Source: Pseudoclavibacter sp. AY1F1 (GTDB taxonomy: Bacteria; Actinomycetota; Actinomycetes; Actinomycetales; Microbacteriaceae). From it: a DNA stretch of 64,000 bases. The stretch spans positions 62,001 to 126,000 of the forward strand of contig NZ_PSTQ01000003.1 of the NCBI RefSeq assembly GCF_002931075.1, written 5' to 3'. The stretch's first letter is position 1, and each line of letters opens with the position of its first letter. The notes beneath the pieces were generated by a model. That model made no database searches and was not told where the DNA came from. It was given only the letters and a program-made list of their open reading frames with translations. Made by a program: the position numbers and the translations under genes. Shown here piece after piece: positions 39,455-47,462 of this stretch.

Positions 39455-40840
39455 GTGTCGATCGCGCACCTCGGTTCCCCGCCTCAGGGTGAACGCGAAA
39501 CGCACGACGGGGTACGCACTCCTCCACACGACCTGCTCGCAGAGCAGTCCGCGCTCGGTGGCATGCTGCTCTCGAAGGATGCGGTCGCCGATGTCGTCGA
39601 GGGCGTGCGCGGCATCGACTTCTACGTCCCGAAGCACGAGATCATCTTCGACGCAGTGCACGCGCTCTACGCGGCGGGCGAGCCGACCGACGTCATCACG
39701 GTCACCGACCACCTCACGAAGTCGGGTGAGCTCTCGCGCGCAGGTGGCGCCGAGTATCTGCACACGCTCGCGGGAATCGTTCCGACCGCAGCCAACGCCG
39801 GCTACTACGCGGCCATCGTCTCCGAGCGGGCAGTGCTGCGACGCCTCGTTGAGGCCGGCACGCGCATCGTGCAGATGGGCTATCTCGCGGAAGGTGAGGT
39901 CGTCGACCTCGTCAATCAGGCGCAGGCTGAGATCTACGGGGTCACGGGTGCCGTCGAGAAGGAAGACTACGTAGTCCTCGCCGAGGCGATCCTCGAGGCG
40001 CAGAACGACATCGACGCCGCGCAGAACAAGTCAGGCGGCATGACGGGTGTGCCGACGGGGTTCAGCGACCTCGACCGCATCACGAACGGCTTCCACGGCG
40101 GCCAGCTCATCATCGTGGCAGCCCGCCCGGGTCTCGGAAAGTCGACGGTGGCCCTCGACTTCGCGCGCTCCGCATCCATCACGCACGGCAAGCCCTCGAT
40201 CTTCTTCAGCCTGGAAATGGGCAAGAGCGAGATCGCCATGCGTCTCATCTCCGCCGAGGCGAGTGTGCGCCTGCAGCACATGCGCGCGGGAGGCCTCACG
40301 CAAGAAGACCTCACGCAGATCGCGCGCACGCAGGGCGACATCTCCGACGCCCCGCTCTACATCGACGACAGCCCAAACATGACGCTCGTCGAGATCCGCG
40401 CCAAGTGCCGCAGGCTCAAGCAGAAGGTTGGTCTCAACCTCGTCGTCATCGACTACCTGCAGCTGATGACAAGCGGCAAGCGCGTCGAGAGCCGCCAGCA
40501 GGAAGTCTCCGAGTTCTCGCGTGCGCTCAAGCTGCTCGCGAAGGAACTCGACGTTCCGGTCATCGCACTGTCCCAGCTGAACCGTGGTCCCGAGCAGCGT
40601 GCCGACAAGCGGCCAGCAGCCAGCGACCTCCGTGAGTCCGGATCGCTTGAGCAGGACGCCGACATGATCATCCTGCTCCACCGCGAGGGTGCGTACGACC
40701 GCGAGAGCCCGCGAGGCGGTGAGGCCGACTTCATCCTCGCGAAGCACCGTAACGGCCCGACCGACACCATCACCGTCACCTTCCAAGGGCACTTCTCGCG
40801 CTTCATGGACATGGCCCCCGGGTACGCCACGGGCCAGTAG
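39455..40840 (+). CDS. dnaB: replicative DNA helicase DnaB
   Basis: 461-residue hexameric helicase of the replication fork. The N-terminal primase-contact domain contains PPHDLLAEQSALGGMLLS; the RecA-like motor has Walker A ARPGLGKST, Walker B LVVIDYLQLM and the arginine-finger region RESGSLEQDADMI. No intein interrupts it. Start GTG at 39455 has AGGAG five bases upstream; the frame is open to 39398 but without a site. DciA (5661-6149) is the probable loading partner. Confidence 0.96.
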   Translation: MSIAHLGSPPQGERETHDGVRTPPHDLLAEQSALGGMLLSKDAVADVVEGVRGIDFYVPKHEIIFDAVHALYAAGEPTDVITVTDHLTKSGELSRAGGAEYLHTLAGIVPTAANAGYYAAIVSERAVLRRLVEAGTRIVQMGYLAEGEVVDLVNQAQAEIYGVTGAVEKEDYVVLAEAILEAQNDIDAAQNKSGGMTGVPTGFSDLDRITNGFHGGQLIIVAARPGLGKSTVALDFARSASITHGKPSIFFSLEMGKSEIAMRLISAEASVRLQHMRAGGLTQEDLTQIARTQGDISDAPLYIDDSPNMTLVEIRAKCRRLKQKVGLNLVVIDYLQLMTSGKRVESRQQEVSEFSRALKLLAKELDVPVIALSQLNRGPEQRADKRPAASDLRESGSLEQDADMIILLHREGAYDRESPRGGEADFILAKHRNGPTDTITVTFQGHFSRFMDMAPGYATGQ

Positions 40841-40895
40841 TTTTCTCGTGGATGCTCGGTGTGATTCGGTCATACCGGTGAGGTTCGGAGAAAAC

Positions 40896-41150
40896 ATGGG
40901 TTCTCACAAGGTGGCGATCAGCCTGCCAGACGAGATCTACGAGATCCTCGAGCGCGCACGGATTGTCGAGCATCGCACTCGCTCAGAAGTGATCCAGGAG
41001 GCTCTGCGTAGCCATTTCGGTGAACCGGTGTATGTGCCCGGTGAGCAGGAAAAACTGCTCCTGAAAGCTGCGCTCGACGAGGAGACTCAGCATCCGGACC
41101 GCACTCGAAGCTGGGACGAGGTTCGGTCGGTCCTGCGAGAAGAGCAGTGA
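40896..41150 (+). CDS. ribbon-helix-helix antitoxin (CopG/ParD-like)
   Basis: 84-residue protein with an N-terminal ribbon-helix-helix, KVAISLPDEIYEILERA then HRTRSEVIQEALRSHF, and a charged C-terminal half that probably wraps the toxin. Its stop overlaps the downstream start by four bases, as is usual in toxin-antitoxin operons. The likely role is to neutralise the neighbour and repress the operon. No clear operator is seen in the 55-base gap after dnaB. Confidence 0.8.
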   Translation: MGSHKVAISLPDEIYEILERARIVEHRTRSEVIQEALRSHFGEPVYVPGEQEKLLLKAALDEETQHPDRTRSWDEVRSVLREEQ

Positions 41151-41452
41151 CCCTTCGGTTTACTGAACTCGCAGTTGCAGATCTCCTAGAGGCGCGTGAA
41201 CATTTCCGAGAGATCTACGACCAACTGGAACTCAGATTCCTCGACCAGGTCGACCAGCTTGTCGATCGGCTAGTGGCGTTCCCGGACGGGGCAACACCTG
41301 TAGACGGGTTCCCGGGCATCCGGAGAGCACGCGTTCGATGGCAAGCCAAACCATCGCTCAACGTCCGGCCTGGGAAAAATTGGTGGGTTAGCCGAACTGA
41401 TCGAAGCGCATTCGTGAGACACCAAAAGGGGCAGCGTCAACGACCTGGTTGA
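41147..41452 (+). CDS. RelE/ParE-like toxin with atypical C-terminus
   Basis: 101 residues, starting at GTG 41147 inside the antitoxin stop. The first 65 residues look like ParE: RFTELAVADLLEAREHFREI, LELRFLDQVDQLVDRL and GFPGIRRARVR. After ARVRWQAKPS the sequence departs from the family: where ParE has a beta hairpin ending in a YxRxGxxVxVLAVxHxRR-like motif, this protein has a Lys/Arg/Trp-rich stretch with only a faint HQKGQR. It may be a truncated or recombined toxin. The reading frame itself is open throughout. Confidence 0.6.
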   Translation: MTLRFTELAVADLLEAREHFREIYDQLELRFLDQVDQLVDRLVAFPDGATPVDGFPGIRRARVRWQAKPSLNVRPGKNWWVSRTDRSAFVRHQKGQRQRPG

Positions 41453-41834
41453 CCGGCGCGCAGCTACTTCAGTGGCTAGCACGCCGGCTCTGTCCAAGGC
41501 ACGCGGCGGTAACGAAAGAGGCTCGAAGTTTGGCCTCATGTGCCGTGCACTTGCCGATCGACCCCTGAGTGCACACCAGTGGTGATTCACGCCACTTTCA
41601 TCTGGAGCTCCGCCGACCCTCTTCGTGGCCCGTTCGTCAACAAAGGTTTACACGGCGGCCAGCTCATCCTCGCGACTACTGCCGTGTCTGCAGAGTTCCT
41701 CCGCACGGCGGCGCACTTCCCCCTCACGGTGGAAGCGGCGCACGCCCACGCATCCGTAACGTCGTAGTCAGATGAACCGAGGCACTCGACCCGAGGCTCG
41801 GGCCACGTGAACACAGCGACAGAGGAGTGGGACC
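41453..41834. other. gene-poor gap with a DnaB-like fragment
   Basis: 382-bp stretch without a credible gene. An 18-base run CACGGCGGCCAGCTCATC (41650-41667) is identical to the dnaB segment at 40097-40114, and the peptide there (GLHGGQLILATT) resembles DnaB GFHGGQLIIVAA just before the P-loop. It may be a remnant of a rearranged dnaB copy. Nothing else is recognised. Confidence 0.4.
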
Positions 41835-42083
41835 ATGAACGCCAACGGCACGAACACCAGCACCACCGTTCAGCGCGACGCGGACAAGCAGCGCATCGCG
41901 ATGCGGGTCCTCACGATCGGGATGAGCGTCGGAATCCTGAGCCTCATTGTGCTCTTCGTCGCCGGCGTCGTGACTGGTTCTGCACCGATGATGGTCGCGG
42001 CCAGCGCCAGCGCGGCGGTGGTCGGAGCCGCCTGGGTGGCCGCCTACGTCGGCATCCGCGCGAAGACACGCGCCCTCGCCTGA
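41835..42083 (+). CDS. small two-helix membrane protein, hypothetical
   Basis: 82 residues. A polar Asn/Thr-rich start is followed by two hydrophobic helices (about 24-47, VLTIGMSVGILSLIVLFVAG; and 50-73, APMMVAASASAAVVGAAWVA) and a basic end. GAGGAGTGG before the ATG is a good ribosome site. I do not recognise the family; similar small proteins are common in actinobacteria. Confidence 0.65.
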   Translation: MNANGTNTSTTVQRDADKQRIAMRVLTIGMSVGILSLIVLFVAGVVTGSAPMMVAASASAAVVGAAWVAAYVGIRAKTRALA

Positions 42084-42140
42084 GCCGAACTTCCGCAGTC
42101 ACGCCGAGTCCGCGGCCGACTCCTCGAGAGCGCCCCGCCG

Positions 42141-42167
42141 GGGAGGGATGAGCAGGGCCTTCCTGAC
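42141..42167. repeat. dispersed 27-bp repeat, copy 1
   Basis: Begins GGGAGGGATGAGCAGGGC and matches copy 2 at 43581-43607 in 25 of 27 positions. It lies 114 bp before the cupin gene. Confidence 0.7.
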
Positions 42168-42280
42168 GACCCCGCGCGTCGTCGGGATTCGCCAGCGGGC
42201 CAGCAAATAGCCCGAAGGCGGTCGTCGAGGCTGCGCGGCATCTGCCAGACTGAGCGCACCGACCCGACTGGAGGAACCCA

Positions 42281-42760
42281 ATGGTGAGTTCTGAAGAGAT
42301 CGTCCTGGGCGACCTGCCCGCATGTATCGTCCGAGCAGACGAGGCCGTTGCCGGCCGTGTCTGGAATGTGCTCGGCCACACCTACATCACGAAATCAGAG
42401 AGCGCCTCGACCTACTCATGGCTCTCGCTCGACCCAGCCGGAACCGGGGTGCCGCCGCACGTGCACCCCACCCAGGACGAGTTCATCTACGTGTTCGAGG
42501 GGGTCTACACCCTCTACCTCGACGGCCAATGGACCACGGCCGGCCCGGGCGACCTTGTGCAGATGCCGAAAGGCATCCCGCACGCCTACTACAACAAGCA
42601 GGACGAGGCAGCGAAGTCGCTGTTCTGGGTAAGCCCAGGCGGCAAGCTGGCGAACCTCTTCAGCCTGCTTCACAACGTGACCGACCCGGCCGAAGTCGTG
42701 CGTCTCTCAGCCCTGAACGGCGTCGACTTCCTGCCAGAGGGTGCCGTGGAAGGCGCGTGA
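42281..42760 (+). CDS. cupin-domain protein
   Basis: 159-residue single-domain cupin. Motif 1 is PPHVHPTQDEFIYVFEG, with two His and a Glu as likely metal ligands; motif 2 is GDLVQMPKGIPHAYYN with the third His. Cupins of this type include dioxygenases and sugar-binding regulators, so the substrate cannot be told. The site GGAGGAACCC before the ATG is strong. An alpha/beta hydrolase gene follows 13 bases after the stop, suggesting a two-gene operon, perhaps for degradation of an aromatic or quinone-like compound; this is inference. Confidence 0.85.
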   Translation: MVSSEEIVLGDLPACIVRADEAVAGRVWNVLGHTYITKSESASTYSWLSLDPAGTGVPPHVHPTQDEFIYVFEGVYTLYLDGQWTTAGPGDLVQMPKGIPHAYYNKQDEAAKSLFWVSPGGKLANLFSLLHNVTDPAEVVRLSALNGVDFLPEGAVEGA

Positions 42761-42773
42761 GGCGGCGCACGTG

Positions 42774-43565
42774 ATGGATGCGAGCGTCCGGAGCGTGCCG
42801 GGCGACCCGGGGGCGCGGCGCGAGAGATACGGCTCGGACGGAGACCAGAATCTGACGTTCTGGGCACCTTCCGGGCCCGTGCGCGGGCTCACTGTGCTCA
42901 TCCACGGTGGATACTGGCGGTCGCAGTTCACCGCCGAACTCATGCTGCCGCTGGTGCCAGAGTTCACCCGACGCGGCTGGGCCGTGGCGAATCTCGAGTA
43001 CCGGCGGGGCGACGATGGGTGGTCAGCGACGCGAGGGGACCTCTCGCATGGTCTCTCGGTGGCGCGCAGCGAGGCGTTCCAGTTGACGTCGGATGCTCGG
43101 CTCGTGATCGTCGGGCACTCGGTTGGCGGGCAACTCGCGCTGCTCGGCGCAGAGCCAGGCGACGCGGTTATAGCGCTCGCGCCGGTCACCGATCTCGCGC
43201 GCGGCTACGAAGAAGGCAACGGAGAAGGAGCCGTATCGGAATTCTTCCGCGTGGCGCCCGCCCAAGCCCCGGAGCTCTATGCGTCTGCGTCACCGATCGA
43301 GCACCTGCCTCTGCAGGCGCGAGCACTGCTTGTGCACGGCGCCGACGACGCGCGTGTCCCGGTCGAGCACACCCGGGCCTACGTCGCCGCCGCCAGGCAG
43401 GCGGGCGCCGAGGTCGAACTCATCGAGCCCGCGAGCCTTGAGCACCGCGCCGCGATCGCACCGGATGCGCCGCACTGGCCAGACGTGCATGCCTGGCTCG
43501 ACGCATCCGCATCCGCATCCGCATCCGCATCCGCCTCCGCATCCGCATTCGCTCGCCACAGCTGA
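42774..43565 (+). CDS. alpha/beta hydrolase, kynurenine formamidase-like
   Basis: 263-residue hydrolase. The oxyanion motif HGGYW, the nucleophile elbow GHSVGGQ and the later HGADDARVP (Asp) and EHRAAI (His) form the expected triad. The HGGYWRSQ form and order are like bacterial kynurenine formamidases and BD-FAE proteins. Start ATG 42774 is preferred to 42741, which would overlap the cupin. The C-terminus ends in an Ala-Ser run coded by a GCATCC hexamer microsatellite (43503-43550), which probably changes length between strains. Confidence 0.8.
   Translation: MDASVRSVPGDPGARRERYGSDGDQNLTFWAPSGPVRGLTVLIHGGYWRSQFTAELMLPLVPEFTRRGWAVANLEYRRGDDGWSATRGDLSHGLSVARSEAFQLTSDARLVIVGHSVGGQLALLGAEPGDAVIALAPVTDLARGYEEGNGEGAVSEFFRVAPAQAPELYASASPIEHLPLQARALLVHGADDARVPVEHTRAYVAAARQAGAEVELIEPASLEHRAAIAPDAPHWPDVHAWLDASASASASASASASAFARHS
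43503..43550 (+). repeat. (GCATCC)n microsatellite in the hydrolase 3' end
   Basis: Eight hexamer units (GCATCC, with one CTCC and one ATTC variant) encode alternating Ala and Ser at the protein end. Unit number changes would keep the frame. Confidence 0.95.
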
Positions 43566-43580
43566 GGCGGTCTGACGCCA

Positions 43581-43607
43581 GGGAGGGATCAGCAGGGCCT
43601 GCCTGAC
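43581..43607. repeat. dispersed 27-bp repeat, copy 2
   Basis: Second copy of the element at 42141-42167, here about 90 bp before the nhaA start. Confidence 0.7.
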
Positions 43608-43695
43608 ACCCCCAAGCGCCTCCGCTGGGACGTATGCTTTCCATCCGGTGCGAGGGGTCTGAGCACAGACCAGCGCCGAGGTGGAGGGGGATCCA

Positions 43696-45537
43696 TTGGG
43701 GAAGCAGAAACAGGACTGGGTGCGCCTCGTCGCGGACCGGCTACGGACCGAATCGGGGAGCGCGCTCCTGCTCGTGGGAGTCGCGGTCTTCGCACTCCTC
43801 TGGGCGAACTCGCCCTGGTCTGAGTCGTATGTGCACCTCTGGGAGATGCACGCGGCCATCGGTGTCGGCGACTTCCGCATCGACATGAGCCTTCACCACT
43901 GGGTGAACGACGGCTTCATGGTCATCTTCTTCTTCCTCATCGGCCTCGAGGTTCGCCAAGAGTTCGCGGTCGGCTCGCTCCGCGACCGTCGCCAGGCGCT
44001 GGTCCCGATCGTCGCCGGGATCGCCGGCGTCGTGCTGCCCGCCCTGATCTACCTGGCCATCGCCGGCCGAGACGCACCAGAGGCGTGGGGTGCCGTCATC
44101 GGCACCGACACCGCGTTCCTGCTCGGAGCGCTCGCGCTCGTCGGACCGAAGCTGTCAAGCCAGCTGCGCGTGTTCCTGCTGACGCTCACCGTTGTCGACG
44201 ACTTCCTCGCGGTGTCGATCATCGGCATCGTCTACACCGAGTCGGTGCAGTGGATGCCCCTGGCCATCGCTGTTGTCTGCCTGGTACTGCTCTTCCTCCT
44301 CGCCCGGGCCAACGAGTGGCGCAGCACGCCCTACATCGTGCTCATCGTCGTGCTATGGGCGGCGACCCTCGCCTCTGGTGTGCATCCGTCGCTCGCGGGC
44401 ATGGCGGCCGGCCTGCTCATTCCTGCCTCCGACCCCGAACGCGACGATGTGGTGCGAGCAAAGCGCCTGTTCCGTGACTTCACGCAGTCGCCCCGCGCAG
44501 ACGCAGCCCGCAACGTGCGACTGGGCCTCGCCAAGTCGATTTCCGTCAACGAGCGCCTCCACGAGGTGTTGCTCAGCCCCGTGGCGCTGTTCATCGTGCC
44601 GATCTTCGCGCTCGCGAATGCGGGCGTGGACCTGCGCGGCGGGATGCTCGGCGACGCGCTGACATCGCCCATCACCTGGGGTGTTGTGGCGGGACTCGTC
44701 ATCGGGAAGTTCGGCGGCATCGCACTCGGCAGCTGGATCGCCGTTCGGGCTGGCCTCGGCACGCTCCCGCAGGGGGTTGGCATGGGCAGCGTCTTCGGCG
44801 GCGCTGCGCTCAGCGGCATCGGCTTCACGATGTCGCTGCTCATCATCTCGCTTGCCCTCGAGGGTCAAGTCGCGAGCCAGGCGATCGTCGGCGTCTTCAT
44901 CGCCATGGTCCTCTCCTGGGTCATCGGCTGGCTCACCTTCACCTTCGCTCGCGTGAAGATGAACGAGACGAGCGCCGACCTGCCGACGACGCTCTCGCGC
45001 CCGGTCGACCCCGAGAACGACCACATGCTGGGCGATCCGGATGCGCAGGTCACGATCGTCGAGTACCTCGACTTCGAGTGCCCGTTCTGTGCGCGAGCGA
45101 CCGGCATGTGGCAGGACCTGGGCGAGCACTTCAAAGACGGCGGTGCACGGTACATCGTGCGGCACCTGCCGCTCGAGGACTACCACCCCCACGCCTTCCA
45201 GGCTGCGATCGCGGCGGAGGCGGCCGCAAACCAGGGCAAGTTCTGGGAGATGCACAACGTGCTCTTCGCCAACCAGGAGCGCCTCGACGTGCAGTACCTG
45301 CGCGGCTACGCGGAGGAGATCGGCCTCGACCTCGACCGTTTCGACGTCGACATGCTCGACGAGGCGCTGCCGCAGCGCATCCGCGACGACATGCAGAGCG
45401 CACTCGACAGCGGTGCGCGCGGCACGCCCACGTTCTTCATCGGCGAGACGCGCCACAGCGGTGCGCACGACGCGCGCACCCTCATCGCGACGATCGAGGC
45501 GCAACGCAAGGAGCTCGCGATCCGCCGGCGTTCCTGA
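43696..45537 (+). CDS. nhaA: Na+/H+ antiporter NhaA fused to a DsbA-like thioredoxin domain
   Basis: 613-residue fusion. Residues 1-410 are NhaA with about 12 TM helices; the ion-binding pair is in LTVVDDFLAV, and GTDTAFLLGALALVG and SGIGFTMSLLI are also typical. The last 190 residues are a DsbA-family domain with CPFC in YLDFECPFCARATG and the cis-Pro GTPTFFIG. NhaA-DsbA fusions are known in actinobacteria; the redox part lies on the side the C-terminus faces. I prefer TTG 43696 because GGAGGGG stands six bases before it; GTG 43681 is the other choice. Confidence 0.9.
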   Translation: MGKQKQDWVRLVADRLRTESGSALLLVGVAVFALLWANSPWSESYVHLWEMHAAIGVGDFRIDMSLHHWVNDGFMVIFFFLIGLEVRQEFAVGSLRDRRQALVPIVAGIAGVVLPALIYLAIAGRDAPEAWGAVIGTDTAFLLGALALVGPKLSSQLRVFLLTLTVVDDFLAVSIIGIVYTESVQWMPLAIAVVCLVLLFLLARANEWRSTPYIVLIVVLWAATLASGVHPSLAGMAAGLLIPASDPERDDVVRAKRLFRDFTQSPRADAARNVRLGLAKSISVNERLHEVLLSPVALFIVPIFALANAGVDLRGGMLGDALTSPITWGVVAGLVIGKFGGIALGSWIAVRAGLGTLPQGVGMGSVFGGAALSGIGFTMSLLIISLALEGQVASQAIVGVFIAMVLSWVIGWLTFTFARVKMNETSADLPTTLSRPVDPENDHMLGDPDAQVTIVEYLDFECPFCARATGMWQDLGEHFKDGGARYIVRHLPLEDYHPHAFQAAIAAEAAANQGKFWEMHNVLFANQERLDVQYLRGYAEEIGLDLDRFDVDMLDEALPQRIRDDMQSALDSGARGTPTFFIGETRHSGAHDARTLIATIEAQRKELAIRRRS

Positions 45538-45575
45538 CCCTGCCCGGCCCACGCATCCGCCCGCAGGCACACGAG

Positions 45576-45610
45576 AAATGCCGCTTCGTTTCGAGGCGAA
45601 GCGGCATTTT
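45576..45610. terminator. bidirectional terminator nhaA / flavoprotein gene
   Basis: A perfect 13-bp stem (AAATGCCGCTTCG with CGAAGCGGCATTT) with an 8-base loop and T-run lies between convergent genes. Confidence 0.9.
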
Positions 45611-45643
45611 CCGTGTCGATGCGCCGTCGGCGGGGCAGCTTGC

Positions 45644-47350
45644 CTACTCGGCGCCGAACTCGCGAGCGCGCAGGGCGGCGAGGTGGGTGTGGATGAGGGG
45701 CAGCGAGGAAGCGCCCTCACCGCTGGCGGAGGCGACGCGCTTCATCGATCCGGAGCGAACGTCACCGGCGACGAAGACACCAGGGAGAGTGGTTTCGAGG
45801 TCGGCGGGAGGCATGCCGTCGGTCCACGCATCCTTGGGAACGTCTCGTCCCGTGAGCACAAAGCCGGCCTTGTCGAGCGCGATTCCCTCCGGCAGCCACG
45901 TGCAGTCCGGTTGGGCGCCAAGCATGCAGAAGAGCCCGCCGATGTCGAAGCGGTGCTCATCTCCCGAGGTTCGGTCGCGAACGGTCACCCACTCGAGGGC
46001 CGCTTCCCCTCCGCCGTCCGCGATCTCACTGTTGCCGGCGACTGAGACGTTCGGGGTCGAGTCGAGTTCGCGGATCAGGTACTCGGACATCGACTCGCTC
46101 AGCGAAGCACGGCGGATGAGGATGGTCACGTGCTTCGCGAACTTCGCGAGGTGTACGGCCGCCTGACCGGCTGAATTGCCTCCGCCGACGACGATGACGT
46201 TCTTGTCCTGCATCTCGCGAGCGATGGAGGTGGCGGCTCCGTAGTAGACGCCTGCACCGGTGTGCTCGTCGACCGATTCGATGCCAAGGCGCCGATACGC
46301 GACACCCGTCGCGATGAGCACGGTCCGCGCACGCAGCTCGGTGTCGCCGAGGTGCACCCGGTAACTGGGCACGCCGTCGAGCGTGCAGGGCTCGAGGCCG
46401 GTGACTGAGCGTCCCGTGTAGAACTTCGCGCCGAAGCGTCCGGCCTGGATGCGGGATCGCTGCGCGAGGCGCATGCCTGAGATGCCTCGCGGGAAGCCGA
46501 GGTAGTTGCGGATCATCGAGCTTGACCCTGCTTGCCCGCCAATCGCATCCCGTTCCAGCACGGCCGTGCTGAGTCCCTCGGAGGCGGCGTAGACGGCCGC
46601 GGCGAGGCCGGCGGGGCCGGCGCCGACGACCAGGACATCCGCCACCTCACCCTCGGGGACCGCATCGAACTGCGTCGAAAGCAGCTCGTTGAGGCCCCTC
46701 GCCGTTGCTGCGGGAAAGAGTCGTCCGTCATAAGCTCTCGCGAGCGGCAAGACCACTGGGGACGAGGAGTCCGCCGAGGCCTGCGCGAGGAGTGCTGCGC
46801 CTTCGATGCTGTCCGGGGTGAGGATGCGGTTCGGGAAGCCGAGGCGCTCGAGCAGGTCCCTGATGGCGCCGGCTTCGCGGTCGTGCGGCTCGGCGACGAC
46901 ATCGATGAGGCTGACCGCGGGGCGAGCCACCGACCAGCCCCACTCGGAGAGCAGCTCCGTCACGATCGTGTGGAACTCTTCATCGCGCGGGCCCATCGGG
47001 ATGCCCGTGAAGGTGTCGATGTCGCGACGAATGGTGGCCTCGCGGAGGTCGTCGAGGTTCGCGGCGTACGTGGCCCCCGGCATTGCCAGGATGAGTCGCC
47101 TCGCAGTCGACGAGAAGGCCTGCGTGCGGCGAAGGAACGCGGCCCCCGAGGTCTCCCCAAGGGAGACGCCGGCGACGATCATCGCGATGGGGGCTCGGGA
47201 GTCGACGAGCTCTTTGAGGACCTCCAAGGCACCCTGGACGTCGCCGGACGTGACGATCTGGTAGTCGCGGTCGTATCTTGCCCGGAATTCTGCTTCGATC
47301 TGCGAGAGGTGCTCATCAGCGGCGATGAGGATGATGGGCTGGTCAGTCAT
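45644..47350 (-). CDS. receiver-like domain fused to TrxR-like flavoprotein
   Basis: 568 residues. Residues 1-125 look like a response-regulator receiver, but the acidic pocket and phospho-Asp are missing: the expected position reads IAMIVAGVSLGE. Residues 235-568 form a two-dinucleotide flavoprotein of the thioredoxin reductase group: VVGAGPAGLAAAVYAAS, VVGGGNSAGQAA and GVFVAGDVRSGS. Where TrxR has CxxC (SWCATCDG), this has VYYGAATS, with no cysteine. It fits the fused response-regulator/TrxR-like family. It should still reduce something with NAD(P)H, but not by a CxxC pair. Confidence 0.8.
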   Translation of the reverse strand: MTDQPIILIAADEHLSQIEAEFRARYDRDYQIVTSGDVQGALEVLKELVDSRAPIAMIVAGVSLGETSGAAFLRRTQAFSSTARRLILAMPGATYAANLDDLREATIRRDIDTFTGIPMGPRDEEFHTIVTELLSEWGWSVARPAVSLIDVVAEPHDREAGAIRDLLERLGFPNRILTPDSIEGAALLAQASADSSSPVVLPLARAYDGRLFPAATARGLNELLSTQFDAVPEGEVADVLVVGAGPAGLAAAVYAASEGLSTAVLERDAIGGQAGSSSMIRNYLGFPRGISGMRLAQRSRIQAGRFGAKFYTGRSVTGLEPCTLDGVPSYRVHLGDTELRARTVLIATGVAYRRLGIESVDEHTGAGVYYGAATSIAREMQDKNVIVVGGGNSAGQAAVHLAKFAKHVTILIRRASLSESMSEYLIRELDSTPNVSVAGNSEIADGGGEAALEWVTVRDRTSGDEHRFDIGGLFCMLGAQPDCTWLPEGIALDKAGFVLTGRDVPKDAWTDGMPPADLETTLPGVFVAGDVRSGSMKRVASASGEGASSLPLIHTHLAALRAREFGAE

Positions 47351-47435
47351 GGAATCAGCGTACTGACGGATGCGCGATTCTGTCGGAAGTGCAAGAACGG
47401 TGGTTCACGCGTCGGTCGGGCGTACGCTTCCTGTC

Positions 47436-47462
47436 ATGGAAGACGATCAGGCTCATGGCTGA
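47436..47462 (+). CDS. possible 8-codon upstream ORF
   Basis: ATG GAA GAC GAT CAG GCT CAT GGC TGA starts 7 bases after a TACGCT -10-like word (47423-47428) and overlaps the ATG of the DUF1905 gene at 47455. It may be a leaderless upstream ORF coupled to that gene. The evidence is positional only. Confidence 0.3.
   Translation: MEDDQAHG

Noticed and set aside
41270-41590. Minus-strand frame of 106 codons over the toxin end
   Set aside because: No ribosome site or known domain; overlaps the toxin gene.
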